From Paracoccus denitrificans (GTDB lineage Bacteria; Pseudomonadota; Alphaproteobacteria; Rhodobacterales; Rhodobacteraceae): DNA of 64,000 nucleotides. The notes below the pieces were generated by a model. The model was given only the letters and a program-made list of their open reading frames with translations. It was not told the origin of the DNA and did not search any database. The position numbers and the translations under genes were made by a program. Below, in pieces: positions 9,151 through 16,240 of this stretch. How positions within the stretch are numbered: the first letter of the stretch is position 1; each line of letters begins with the position of its first letter. Location: positions 12,684 to 76,683 of the forward strand of contig QFNE01000011.1 in assembly GCA_003240735.1 (NCBI GenBank), given 5' to 3'.

Positions 9151-10110
9151 ATGGCGACGAAGCTGAAAGTGGCATTGCAGATGGACCCGATCGAGGATGT
9201 CTCGATTTCCGGGGATTCCACCTTTCGCCTTGGGCTCGAGGCGCAGGCCCGCGGGCATTCGCTGTTTCAGTATACCGTCGACAAGCTGATCTTCGACGAA
9301 GGACTGGTGCTGGCGACCGGACGCGATGTCGAACTGCAGTCGGTCAAGGGCGACCATGTCAGCTTCGGCGACTGGCGGCAGGTCGATCTGTCGGAATTCG
9401 ACGTGATCTGGCTGCGTCAGGATCCGCCGTTCGACATGGCCTATGTGACTTCCACCCATCTGCTGGAACGGCTTCACCCGCAGACCCTGGTGGTCAACGA
9501 CCCGTTTTGGGTCCGGAATTGCCCCGAAAAGCTGATGGTGCTGGACTTCCCTGACCTGACGCCGCCGACCATGATCGCGCGCGATCCGGCCTCGATCCGC
9601 GCCTTCCGCGACCGGCACGGCGAAATCATCTTGAAGCCGCTTTACGGCAACGGCGGGGCCGGGGTGTTCCACTTGCGTCCCGACGACCCGAACCTGTCCT
9701 CGCTACTGGAGACATTCGCCTCGATCAACCGCGAGCCGATGATCGCGCAGAAATACCTGCCCGCGGTGGTGAATGGCGACAAGCGGGTGATCCTTGTCGA
9801 TGGTGAACCGGTCGGCGCGATCAACCGCGTTCCCGCCAAGGGAGAGGCGCGGTCGAACATGCATGTGGGTGGCCGCCCTGAAAAGGTGGGCCTGACTGAT
9901 CGCGAGCGGGAAATCTGCGCCCGCATCGGCCCGACCTTGCGCGAAAAGGGGCTGATCTTCGTCGGAATCGACGTGATCGACGGTTGGCTGACCGAAATCA
10001 ACGTCACCTCGCCCACGGGCATTCAGGAGCTGGAGCGATTTGACGGCGTCAACGCTGCCGAACTGATCTGGCAGGCGATCGAGGCAAAGCTGGATCAGGG
10101 CTTCGTCTGA
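9151..10110 (+). CDS. gshB: Glutathione synthetase
   Basis: 319-residue ATP-grasp ligase that joins gamma-glutamylcysteine and glycine in the last step of glutathione synthesis. Family features seen: LKVALQMDPIEDV at the N-terminus, WLRQDPPFDMAY (about 89-100), the glycine-rich ATP loop PLYGNGGAGVF (about 164-174) and the C-terminal EINVTSPTGIQEL. Length matches bacterial GshB. It follows yraN by 63 bases on the same strand and ends just before a strong bidirectional terminator, so it closes the rsmI-yraN-gshB unit. Confidence 0.97.
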   Translation: MATKLKVALQMDPIEDVSISGDSTFRLGLEAQARGHSLFQYTVDKLIFDEGLVLATGRDVELQSVKGDHVSFGDWRQVDLSEFDVIWLRQDPPFDMAYVTSTHLLERLHPQTLVVNDPFWVRNCPEKLMVLDFPDLTPPTMIARDPASIRAFRDRHGEIILKPLYGNGGAGVFHLRPDDPNLSSLLETFASINREPMIAQKYLPAVVNGDKRVILVDGEPVGAINRVPAKGEARSNMHVGGRPEKVGLTDREREICARIGPTLREKGLIFVGIDVIDGWLTEINVTSPTGIQELERFDGVNAAELIWQAIEAKLDQGFV

Positions 10111-10140
10111 CGAACCGACGCCTCAATCTGTCATCCAACG

Positions 10141-10170
10141 AAAAACGCCGGCCCAATCGGGCCGGCGTTT
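10141..10170. terminator. Bidirectional rho-independent terminator between gshB and tsf
   Basis: A perfect 12-bp inverted repeat (arms 10143-10154 and 10159-10170, AAACGCCGGCCC and its complement) with an AATC loop, and an A-tract before the left arm. It lies 30 bases after the gshB stop and 22 bases after the tsf stop of the opposite strand, so it can end both transcripts. Confidence 0.88.
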
Positions 10171-10192
10171 CCTATAGAATGGGCTGATAAAT

Positions 10193-11086
10193 TCAGCCGC
10201 CAGCGAGGGTCTTGGCCACTTCCGCGGCGAAGTCTTCCTCTTTCTTCTCGATGCCTTCGCCCACGGCGACACGCGCGAACGCGGTCACTTCAACGCCTGC
10301 GTCTTTCGCGGCCTGAGCCACGGTGACGTCCGGGTTGATGACGAATTTCTGGCCCAGCAGCGTCACTTCTTCGAAGTATTTCGCCATGCGGCCGACGATC
10401 ATCTTTTCGATGACCGCGTCCGGTTTGCCGGATTCGCGCGCCTGTTCGGTCAGAACCGACTTTTCACGTTCGACCAGCGCCGGGTCCAGATCGGCCTCGG
10501 ACAGCGAAGCGGGCGAGGTTGCCGCGATGTGCATCGCGATCTGCTTGCCGATTTCCTGCGCCTTGTCTTTCGGGCCGCTCAGCGCGACCAGCACGCCGAT
10601 CTTGCCCATGCCATCAGCGGCGGCGTTGTGGACATAGGACACCACGGTTTCGCCATCGACGGACTGCACGCGGCGCAGCGTCATGTTTTCACCGATGCGG
10701 GCGATGGCGGCAGTCAGTGTCTCGGCGACGGTCGAGCCGTTCAGCGACGCGGCCTTGACGGCTTCGACATCATTGGTGCCTGCATCCAGCGCGACTTGCG
10801 CGATGTCACGAACCAGTTTCTGGAAATCGGCGTTCTTGGCGACGAAGTCGGTCTCCGAGTTCAGCTCGACAGCAACACCACGACCATCCTTGACGGCCAC
10901 GCCGACAAGGCCCTCGGCAGCCACGCGGCCCGATTTCTTGGCGGCTTTCGCCAGACCCTTGGTGCGCAGCCAGTCAACCGCGGCTTCCATGTCGCCGTTG
11001 TTTTCTTCCAGCGCCTTCTTGGCGTCCATCATGCCTGCGCCGGTCGACTCGCGCAGTTCTTTAACCATTGCGGCTGAAATCGCCAT
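10193..11086 (-). CDS. tsf: Elongation factor Ts
   Basis: 297-residue guanine-nucleotide exchange factor for EF-Tu. The N-terminal UBA-like part has the family signature VKELRESTGAGMMDAKKALEE, followed by the dimerisation core with the SETDFVAKN motif. Length is normal. A strong AAAGGAGAG ribosome-binding site precedes the ATG at 11086. It is the second gene of the classical rpsB-tsf operon, and a hairpin lies in the 84-base gap between the two. Confidence 0.98.
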   Translation of the reverse strand: MAISAAMVKELRESTGAGMMDAKKALEENNGDMEAAVDWLRTKGLAKAAKKSGRVAAEGLVGVAVKDGRGVAVELNSETDFVAKNADFQKLVRDIAQVALDAGTNDVEAVKAASLNGSTVAETLTAAIARIGENMTLRRVQSVDGETVVSYVHNAAADGMGKIGVLVALSGPKDKAQEIGKQIAMHIAATSPASLSEADLDPALVEREKSVLTEQARESGKPDAVIEKMIVGRMAKYFEEVTLLGQKFVINPDVTVAQAAKDAGVEVTAFARVAVGEGIEKKEEDFAAEVAKTLAGG

Positions 11087-11111
11087 CTGGTCTCTCCTTT
11101 GTGTCTAAACG

Positions 11112-11137
11112 ATCAGGCGAGGTTACCCCCGCCTGAT
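11112..11137 (-). terminator. Hairpin between rpsB and tsf (possible attenuator or processing site)
   Basis: Inverted repeat ATCAGGCG/CGCCTGAT (11112-11119 with 11130-11137) with a partly paired centre, in the rpsB-tsf gap. On the minus strand it is followed by CGTTT only, so it is a weak terminator at most. It could set the rpsB to tsf ratio by partial termination or act as a processing signal. The function is inferred. Confidence 0.5.
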
Positions 11138-11170
11138 GAATGCCGTGCGACGTGGATGAGGCGAGGCCGA

Positions 11171-11950
11171 TCAGGCCTGCGCTTCGGTCTCGACTTCTTC
11201 GACGTCCAGCTCTTCGGTCGGAGCTTCGGTCAGCGCACCAAGGTCGACGCCCGCCGCGCCCATCTGGGCCGACATGCCGTCCAGCGCCGCGCGCGCGACC
11301 AGATCGCAGTACAGCGCGATGGCGCGTGCCGCGTCATCGTTGCCCGGGATCACATAGTCGACGCCCTTGGGCGAGGTGTTGGTGTCCACGACAGCCACAA
11401 CCGGGATCCCCAGTTTCTTGGCTTCCAGGATGGCCAGATCTTCCTTGCTGACGTCGATGACGAACAGCAGGTCGGGCAGACCGCCCATTTCACGGATCCC
11501 GCCGAGCGAGGCCTGCAGTTTGGCCTGCTCACGCTCCATGCCCAGACGCTCTTTTTTGGTCAGGCCTTCGGCGCCGCCTTCCAGAGCTTCGTCGATGGAT
11601 TTCAGACGCTGGATCGACTGGGAAACGGTTTTCCAGTTGGTCAGCGTGCCGCCCAGCCAGCGGTGGTTCATGTAGAACTGCGCCGATTTTTCGGCAGCGT
11701 CCGCGATCGGCTTCTGGGCCTGACGCTTGGTGCCGACGAACAGGACGCGGCCGCCTTTGGCGACGGTGTCACGCACGACTTGCAGCGCCTGTTCCAGCAT
11801 TGGAACGGTCTGCGTCAGGTCGATGATGTGGATGCCGTTGCGGTCGCCATAGATGTACTCGGCCATCCGCGGGTTCCAGCGCTGAGTCTGGTGACCATAG
11901 TGAACGCCAGCCTCGAGCAGCTGACGCATGGAGAAATCAGGAAGCGCCAT
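11171..11950 (-). CDS. rpsB: 30S ribosomal protein S2
   Basis: About 259-residue ribosomal protein S2. Signatures: FSMRQLLEAGVHYGHQTQRWNP at the N-terminus, FVGTKRQAQ (about 61-69), NHRWLGGTLTNW and the conserved DTNTSPKGVDYVIPGNDD near residue 200. Two in-frame ATGs lie six bases apart (11956 and 11950). The GGAAAGGAA ribosome-binding site is only about 3 bases from the first but about 9 from the second, so I choose 11950. The acidic C-terminal tail (Glu-rich) is usual for alphaproteobacterial S2. It is the first gene of rpsB-tsf. Confidence 0.97.
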   Translation of the reverse strand: MALPDFSMRQLLEAGVHYGHQTQRWNPRMAEYIYGDRNGIHIIDLTQTVPMLEQALQVVRDTVAKGGRVLFVGTKRQAQKPIADAAEKSAQFYMNHRWLGGTLTNWKTVSQSIQRLKSIDEALEGGAEGLTKKERLGMEREQAKLQASLGGIREMGGLPDLLFVIDVSKEDLAILEAKKLGIPVVAVVDTNTSPKGVDYVIPGNDDAARAIALYCDLVARAALDGMSAQMGAAGVDLGALTEAPTEELDVEEVETEAQA

Positions 11951-12211
11951 ATCCATTTCCTTTCCGGTTTGCGCCTTGGCAAGGGATTCAGACTGACGAC
12001 GTCAGCCCAACCGGTGGACCCTCCAGAACTCCTGCAAAGCCCGCCCTCACCTGTGAAGTGTGCGCGCGTTACCGCAGATTTACGCGCGCCGCAAGGGTCA
12101 CGCCCAATTAGATAGGCCGCCTTTTACACAGATCGGGCGGTTTGCCGGTGTGCGTCAACCAAACCTTAAACCCTGCCACGCTAGGACCGGGCAGGCGGCA
12201 CAGGTGGGGCG

Positions 12212-12526
12212 GTGAATGGGTCGGGGTACAAAATGGGTGCGGTCATGTCGGTGATCCTGCCGGCGCGATTGGATCTGGCAACGGTGACCGAGGTGGCCGA
12301 GCAGATCATCGCATGGCGGGGCCAGCCATTGGTCATCGACGCCAGTGAGCTTCGTCATCTGGGTGGGTTGGGGCTGCAGCTGCTGCTGGCCGTGCAGGCA
12401 ACGTGGCAGGCTGACGGGTTGCCCTTCGCCGTCATCCACCCGTCAGATGCATATGAGCTCGGGTTGCGGACATTCGGGCTGGAAACCGGCCATTTCGCAA
12501 ACCACACCGCGTCGGATGCTGCGTGA
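12212..12526 (+). CDS. STAS-domain protein of the chemotaxis operon
   Basis: 104-residue single STAS domain (anti-sigma-factor-antagonist fold). Seen: a first beta strand with a conserved LPARLDLATV stretch, the VIDASELRHLGGLGLQLLLA core with the DxSxLxxLxxxGLQ pattern, where Ser at about 45 is the potential phosphorylation or contact site. It begins the chemotaxis operon and its TGA overlaps the ATG of the next gene by one base. Three Met codons (12212, 12233 and 12245 region) could start it. STAS proteins in such clusters are thought to link chemosensory kinases to other outputs; its partner here is unknown. Confidence 0.85.
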   Translation: MNGSGYKMGAVMSVILPARLDLATVTEVAEQIIAWRGQPLVIDASELRHLGGLGLQLLLAVQATWQADGLPFAVIHPSDAYELGLRTFGLETGHFANHTASDAA

Positions 12527-12906
12527 TGGGTCTGGGGGTCCTTGCCGTTGATGACAGCCGCACGATCCGGGCGTTGATCTCGATCACGCTGCAACGGGCG
12601 GGGATGCACGTCACCACGGCTGATGATGGTCAGCACGGGGTCACGATCATCGATGCGGGGCTGATCCCCGATCTGATCATCACCGACATCAACATGCCTC
12701 GTCTGGATGGCTTTGGCCTGATCCACGCCGTGCGCGCGAAAGAGGCGCTTCGCGCTGTTCCCATTCTGGTGCTGACGACCGAATCCGCACCCGCCATGCG
12801 TGAACGCGCCCGGACAGCTGGCGCGACAGGTTGGATCACCAAGCCGTTTCACCCCGATCACCTGATACGCACGATCGCCCGGGTCACATCGGGGGCTGGT
12901 GCATGA
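12526..12906 (+). CDS. CheY-like response regulator (first copy)
   Basis: 126-residue stand-alone receiver domain. The acidic pair VDDSRTIR, the phosphoacceptor region IITDINMPRLDG (Asp at about 54), the TTE switch threonine region and the KPF lysine are all present, so it should be phosphorylatable by CheA. Start is the ATG at 12526, overlapping the STAS stop as TGATG; its own end overlaps cheA by ATGA. A GTG one codon upstream is also open. Two CheY copies in the operon suggest division of labour between a motor-binding protein and a phosphate sink, which is an inference. Confidence 0.93.
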   Translation: MGLGVLAVDDSRTIRALISITLQRAGMHVTTADDGQHGVTIIDAGLIPDLIITDINMPRLDGFGLIHAVRAKEALRAVPILVLTTESAPAMRERARTAGATGWITKPFHPDHLIRTIARVTSGAGA

Positions 12907-14963
12907 GCGACCCGTTGGACGAGGTCCGCGATCTGTTCTTTATCGAGTGTGGAGAGCTTCTGGACAGCGCGCATGAAGCGTTGGTCGTTCTGGACGACCA
13001 GCCTTCTGATCTGGAACAGATCAACGCGGTCTTTCGCGCCGTTCATTCGATCAAGGGGGGTGCCGGTGCGTTCGGCTTCGGCGGTCTGGTCGAGTTTGCG
13101 CATCGGCTGGAATCCGTGCTGGACGCGCTGCGGTCCCGCAAGCTTACCTCTGGGCGCGATGTCGTTCGGCAGCTGACCGTGGCTACGGATGAGCTGCTTT
13201 ATCATGTTGAGGCCGCGCGGCACGGGTCAGGCGATGGGGGGCCTGATAATGCGCTGCTGTCACTTGAATCCCTGTTGTCGCCCGGCGACGCCGAAACGTC
13301 GTTTCAGTTTCAACCCTTGTCGTTGGACTTTTCGTCGGACGATGGGCCTGACGGGTGGTCTGTGCCGCAGGGCTGGAAAATCACGTTCCAACCGCATGCA
13401 GAGCTGTATCGCAGCGGCAACGATGCCCTGATGATCCTGCGCGATCTGGCCGCGCTGGGCAGTGCAATGGTCACCTGCCATGTCGTCGGCAATCTGTCGA
13501 CTGACCCGGCCGCCGCCGAAATGCCGGTCCTGTGCTGGCAGGTAGAGCTGCAAGGCGACGTGTCGGAAGATGAAATCCGTGACCTGTTCGAATTCGTGCA
13601 GGACATCTGCGACCTGACCATCGTCCCGTTGGCAGCGGCGCTCGCAGCCAACGAGGTCTCGGCCCCGGTGGTCGAAATCGAATTGCACGACAGTGAGGCA
13701 CACGCGCATGCCGCGGCGCCCTCGCCGTCGACGATCCGTGTTGATGTGGACAAGGTTGACCGGCTGGTCGATCTGGTCGGAGAGCTGGTGATCAACCAGT
13801 CCATGCTGGCACAGGCGGTCGCTGATGCGGGCATCCAGCAGCAGAACGCGGTTCTTGCGGGGCTGGATGAGTTCATGACCCTAACCCGCGACATTCAGGA
13901 CAGTGTCATGAAAATCCGCGCGCAACCGGTCAAGTCGCTGTTCCAGCGCATGGGCCGGGTGTTAAGAGAGACCGCGACGATGACCGGAAAAACCGTCGCC
14001 TTCAGGACCGAGGGCGAAGGGACAGAGGTGGACAAGACCCTGATCGAACGCCTGGTCGATCCGTTGACGCACATGGTCCGCAACGCCGTCGACCACGGGC
14101 TTGAGGCGCCGGATCGACGCGCGGCGGCCGGCAAGCCCGACGAAGGTGTCGTGATCCTGTCCGCGGCCCACCGCGCCGGGCGCATCCTGATTACGCTGTC
14201 TGACGACGGGGGTGGGATCGACCGGGACCGGGTGCGACGGACCGCCATCCGCCGGGGCGTGCTGGACCCCGACGCCCAGCTAAGCGATGCGGAGATCGAT
14301 CATCTGCTGTTCATGCCGGGATTTTCCACCGCCGATCATCTGTCTGCGGTTTCGGGTCGCGGCGTGGGGATGGATATCGTGAGCGATTCAGTCCGGGCCA
14401 TGGGCGGCGAGGTCACCATCACCAGCAATCCGGGGCAGGGGACAAGCTTTTCGATCTCGCTTCCGCTGACGCTTGCGGTTCTGGACGGGATGATCGTTCG
14501 GGTGGCCGGACAGACGCTGGTCATTCCGCTGACCGCGATCGTCGAGACGGCCATCATCCACGCCAGGGATATCCGTCGCGTCGGGGCCACAACCGAAATG
14601 CTGCATCTGCGCAACGAGGTGATGCCGATGTCCGATCTGGGGGTCCGTCTGGGTTTTCGGTCCCGCCAGGATATCTCGGCCCATCACGGTCGGATCGCGA
14701 TCCTGACAACCGGGGACGGTGGAACGCCGGCGGCGCTGATGGTTGATGAGATCGTCGACCAGCGCCAGGTGGTGATCAAGGGGCTTGGCGGCACGCTCGG
14801 CCAATTTGCTGGCGTCGCCGCCGCGACGATCCTGGGAAATGGCCGGGTCGCGTTGATCATCGACCCCGCCGCCGTGAACGCGGTACCGCCCGTAGGTACC
14901 GGCCCCATTCTTCTGACACCTGACCGGGTGGCCGGCCAGAAACACCCAGGAACGTTCCGATGA
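12903..14963 (+). CDS. cheA: Chemotaxis histidine kinase CheA
   Basis: 686-residue cytoplasmic histidine kinase. Domains in order: HPt (about 1-110) with RAVHSIKGGAGAFG and the phosphorylatable His48; a short, divergent P2-like region (about 150-260); dimerisation domain P3 (about 280-350); the HATPase with HMVRNAVDHGLE (N box) and GRGVGMDIV; and the CheW-like P5 domain to the C-terminus. The ATG at 12903 overlaps the preceding CheY gene by ATGA, which makes it preferable to the upstream opening of the frame. Translationally coupled to cheW downstream (ATGA). Length is typical. Confidence 0.96.
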   Translation: MSDPLDEVRDLFFIECGELLDSAHEALVVLDDQPSDLEQINAVFRAVHSIKGGAGAFGFGGLVEFAHRLESVLDALRSRKLTSGRDVVRQLTVATDELLYHVEAARHGSGDGGPDNALLSLESLLSPGDAETSFQFQPLSLDFSSDDGPDGWSVPQGWKITFQPHAELYRSGNDALMILRDLAALGSAMVTCHVVGNLSTDPAAAEMPVLCWQVELQGDVSEDEIRDLFEFVQDICDLTIVPLAAALAANEVSAPVVEIELHDSEAHAHAAAPSPSTIRVDVDKVDRLVDLVGELVINQSMLAQAVADAGIQQQNAVLAGLDEFMTLTRDIQDSVMKIRAQPVKSLFQRMGRVLRETATMTGKTVAFRTEGEGTEVDKTLIERLVDPLTHMVRNAVDHGLEAPDRRAAAGKPDEGVVILSAAHRAGRILITLSDDGGGIDRDRVRRTAIRRGVLDPDAQLSDAEIDHLLFMPGFSTADHLSAVSGRGVGMDIVSDSVRAMGGEVTITSNPGQGTSFSISLPLTLAVLDGMIVRVAGQTLVIPLTAIVETAIIHARDIRRVGATTEMLHLRNEVMPMSDLGVRLGFRSRQDISAHHGRIAILTTGDGGTPAALMVDEIVDQRQVVIKGLGGTLGQFAGVAAATILGNGRVALIIDPAAVNAVPPVGTGPILLTPDRVAGQKHPGTFR

Positions 14964-15418
14964 ACACGATCGAGCCGACACCCGAAACCGAGCTTTTGGC
15001 ATTCCGCCTCTCCGCCCAGGAATTTTGCATCGACATCATGTCCGTCCGCGAAATTCGGGGGTGGAGCCAGGTGACGCCGTTGCCGTTTGCGCCATCCCAC
15101 GTCAAGGGCATGATCAATCTGCGCGGGACCGTGCTGCCGGTGATCGATCTGTCGGCGCGGCTGGGCATGCCGCCGATACCGGGCAACGATCGCAATGTGA
15201 TCATCGTTGTCACCCGGGACGAGCAGTTGACGGGTCTTCTGGTCGAAGCGGTTTCTGACATCCTGTCAGTGGCGGTGACCGATCTGAGGCCAACCCCCGA
15301 AGTACATGATGGCGGGCACACGAAATTCGTGCGCGCCATCGCCTTGGTCGATGACCGGCTGATCCGCCTGCTGGATGTTGACGAGGTCCTGCCCGATCAG
15401 GCCGGGCAGGCGGCTTGA
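14960..15418 (+). CDS. cheW: Chemotaxis coupling protein CheW
   Basis: 152-residue CheW scaffold that joins CheA to chemoreceptors. Typical pieces: LLAFRLSAQEFCIDIMSVREI at the N-terminus, LPFAPSHVKGMINLRGTVLPVIDLSARLG in the middle and DDRLIRLLDVDEVL at the end. The start overlaps the cheA stop (ATGA). A 53-base gap separates it from the second cheY, the largest gap within the operon. No chemoreceptor gene occurs in the window. Confidence 0.96.
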   Translation: MNTIEPTPETELLAFRLSAQEFCIDIMSVREIRGWSQVTPLPFAPSHVKGMINLRGTVLPVIDLSARLGMPPIPGNDRNVIIVVTRDEQLTGLLVEAVSDILSVAVTDLRPTPEVHDGGHTKFVRAIALVDDRLIRLLDVDEVLPDQAGQAA

Positions 15419-15471
15419 GGCTTGGAACGTTGTCATCGGTCCGCCCACCCTTCGACGGATGAACTTTCGCC

Positions 15472-15858
15472 ATGAATATCCGCGAACGGCTGCAGATCAT
15501 GGTGGTGGACGACATGTCGACCAGCCGGGGGCTGATCGTTCAAGCGTTGGAGTTGATGGGCCTGCGCCACGTCACCGATGCCGGCGACGGCGCTGCGGCC
15601 GCGACAAAGCTGACGCGGCAGCCGGTTCATCTGGTCATATCGGATTACAACATGCCGGGAATCGATGGGTTGCAACTGCTGCAATGGATGCGTGCCCAGC
15701 CGGCGTTGCGCAAAACCGGCTTTGTTCTGATAACCGGGCGGGCAGAGCAGGAAATGATTGACCGCGGACGGCGACTTGGGATGAACAACTTCCTCAGGAA
15801 GCCATTCACCCCGGCCGAACTGAAAGGGTGCCTGGAAGCTGTGATTGGAAAATTCTGA
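15472..15858 (+). CDS. cheY: CheY-like response regulator (second copy)
   Basis: 128-residue receiver domain. Acidic pocket MVVDDMSTSRG, phosphoacceptor VISDYNMPGIDGLQLL (Asp at about 61), ITGRAEQ switch region and the KPF lysine are visible. It is closer to canonical motor-binding CheY proteins than the first copy because of the DMSTSR-type start, a common feature of alphaproteobacterial CheY1/CheY4-type proteins. The stop overlaps the next gene's ATG (TGATG). The assignment as motor regulator is tentative. Confidence 0.93.
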   Translation: MNIRERLQIMVVDDMSTSRGLIVQALELMGLRHVTDAGDGAAAATKLTRQPVHLVISDYNMPGIDGLQLLQWMRAQPALRKTGFVLITGRAEQEMIDRGRRLGMNNFLRKPFTPAELKGCLEAVIGKF

Positions 15859-16145
15859 TGCATGAACTTCTTGATACCGTCGTGCTTGAACTTCAGGGAA
15901 TGACGCGGGACCTGCTGCGACTGCAGGACGTCCTGTCTGCCGATGACGGCCCCATCGCGGCCGTCTGGGCCATGCCCGAGGCGAAGGCCGCCCCCGTGAT
16001 CGTCGCGCTGCAGGATCTGGACCGTCTGACGCAGGTGTCGGAAAGTCTGGCCACGCTGTGCGGCATCCTTGCCGACGAACGGCGGTCCGACGGCGGCACC
16101 TTGCTGATGTCAGAGGCTCGAGGCACGCACCCGGGAAGCTGTTAG
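15858..16145 (+). CDS. Small CheZ/CheT-like candidate phosphatase
   Basis: 95-residue, mostly helical protein coupled to cheY by a one-base overlap (TGATG). The segment ALQDLDRLTQVSE (about 50-62) contains D-R-L-T-Q, which matches the DxxxQ catalytic motif of the CheY-P phosphatase CheZ and of rhizobial CheT. It is much shorter than E. coli CheZ (about 214 residues) but near the size of CheT. Last gene of the operon; alaS follows after 95 bases. The phosphatase role is an inference from motif and position. Confidence 0.72.
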   Translation: MHELLDTVVLELQGMTRDLLRLQDVLSADDGPIAAVWAMPEAKAAPVIVALQDLDRLTQVSESLATLCGILADERRSDGGTLLMSEARGTHPGSC

Positions 16146-16240
16146 CGTAGCAGAGCCGGCTAGACCGCAGTTCCATCTTTACCGCGCCGCTTGGCGCGAC
16201 TATCTGCTGATGTCGCCGACGCCAGCCGAAAGCCTTGATT

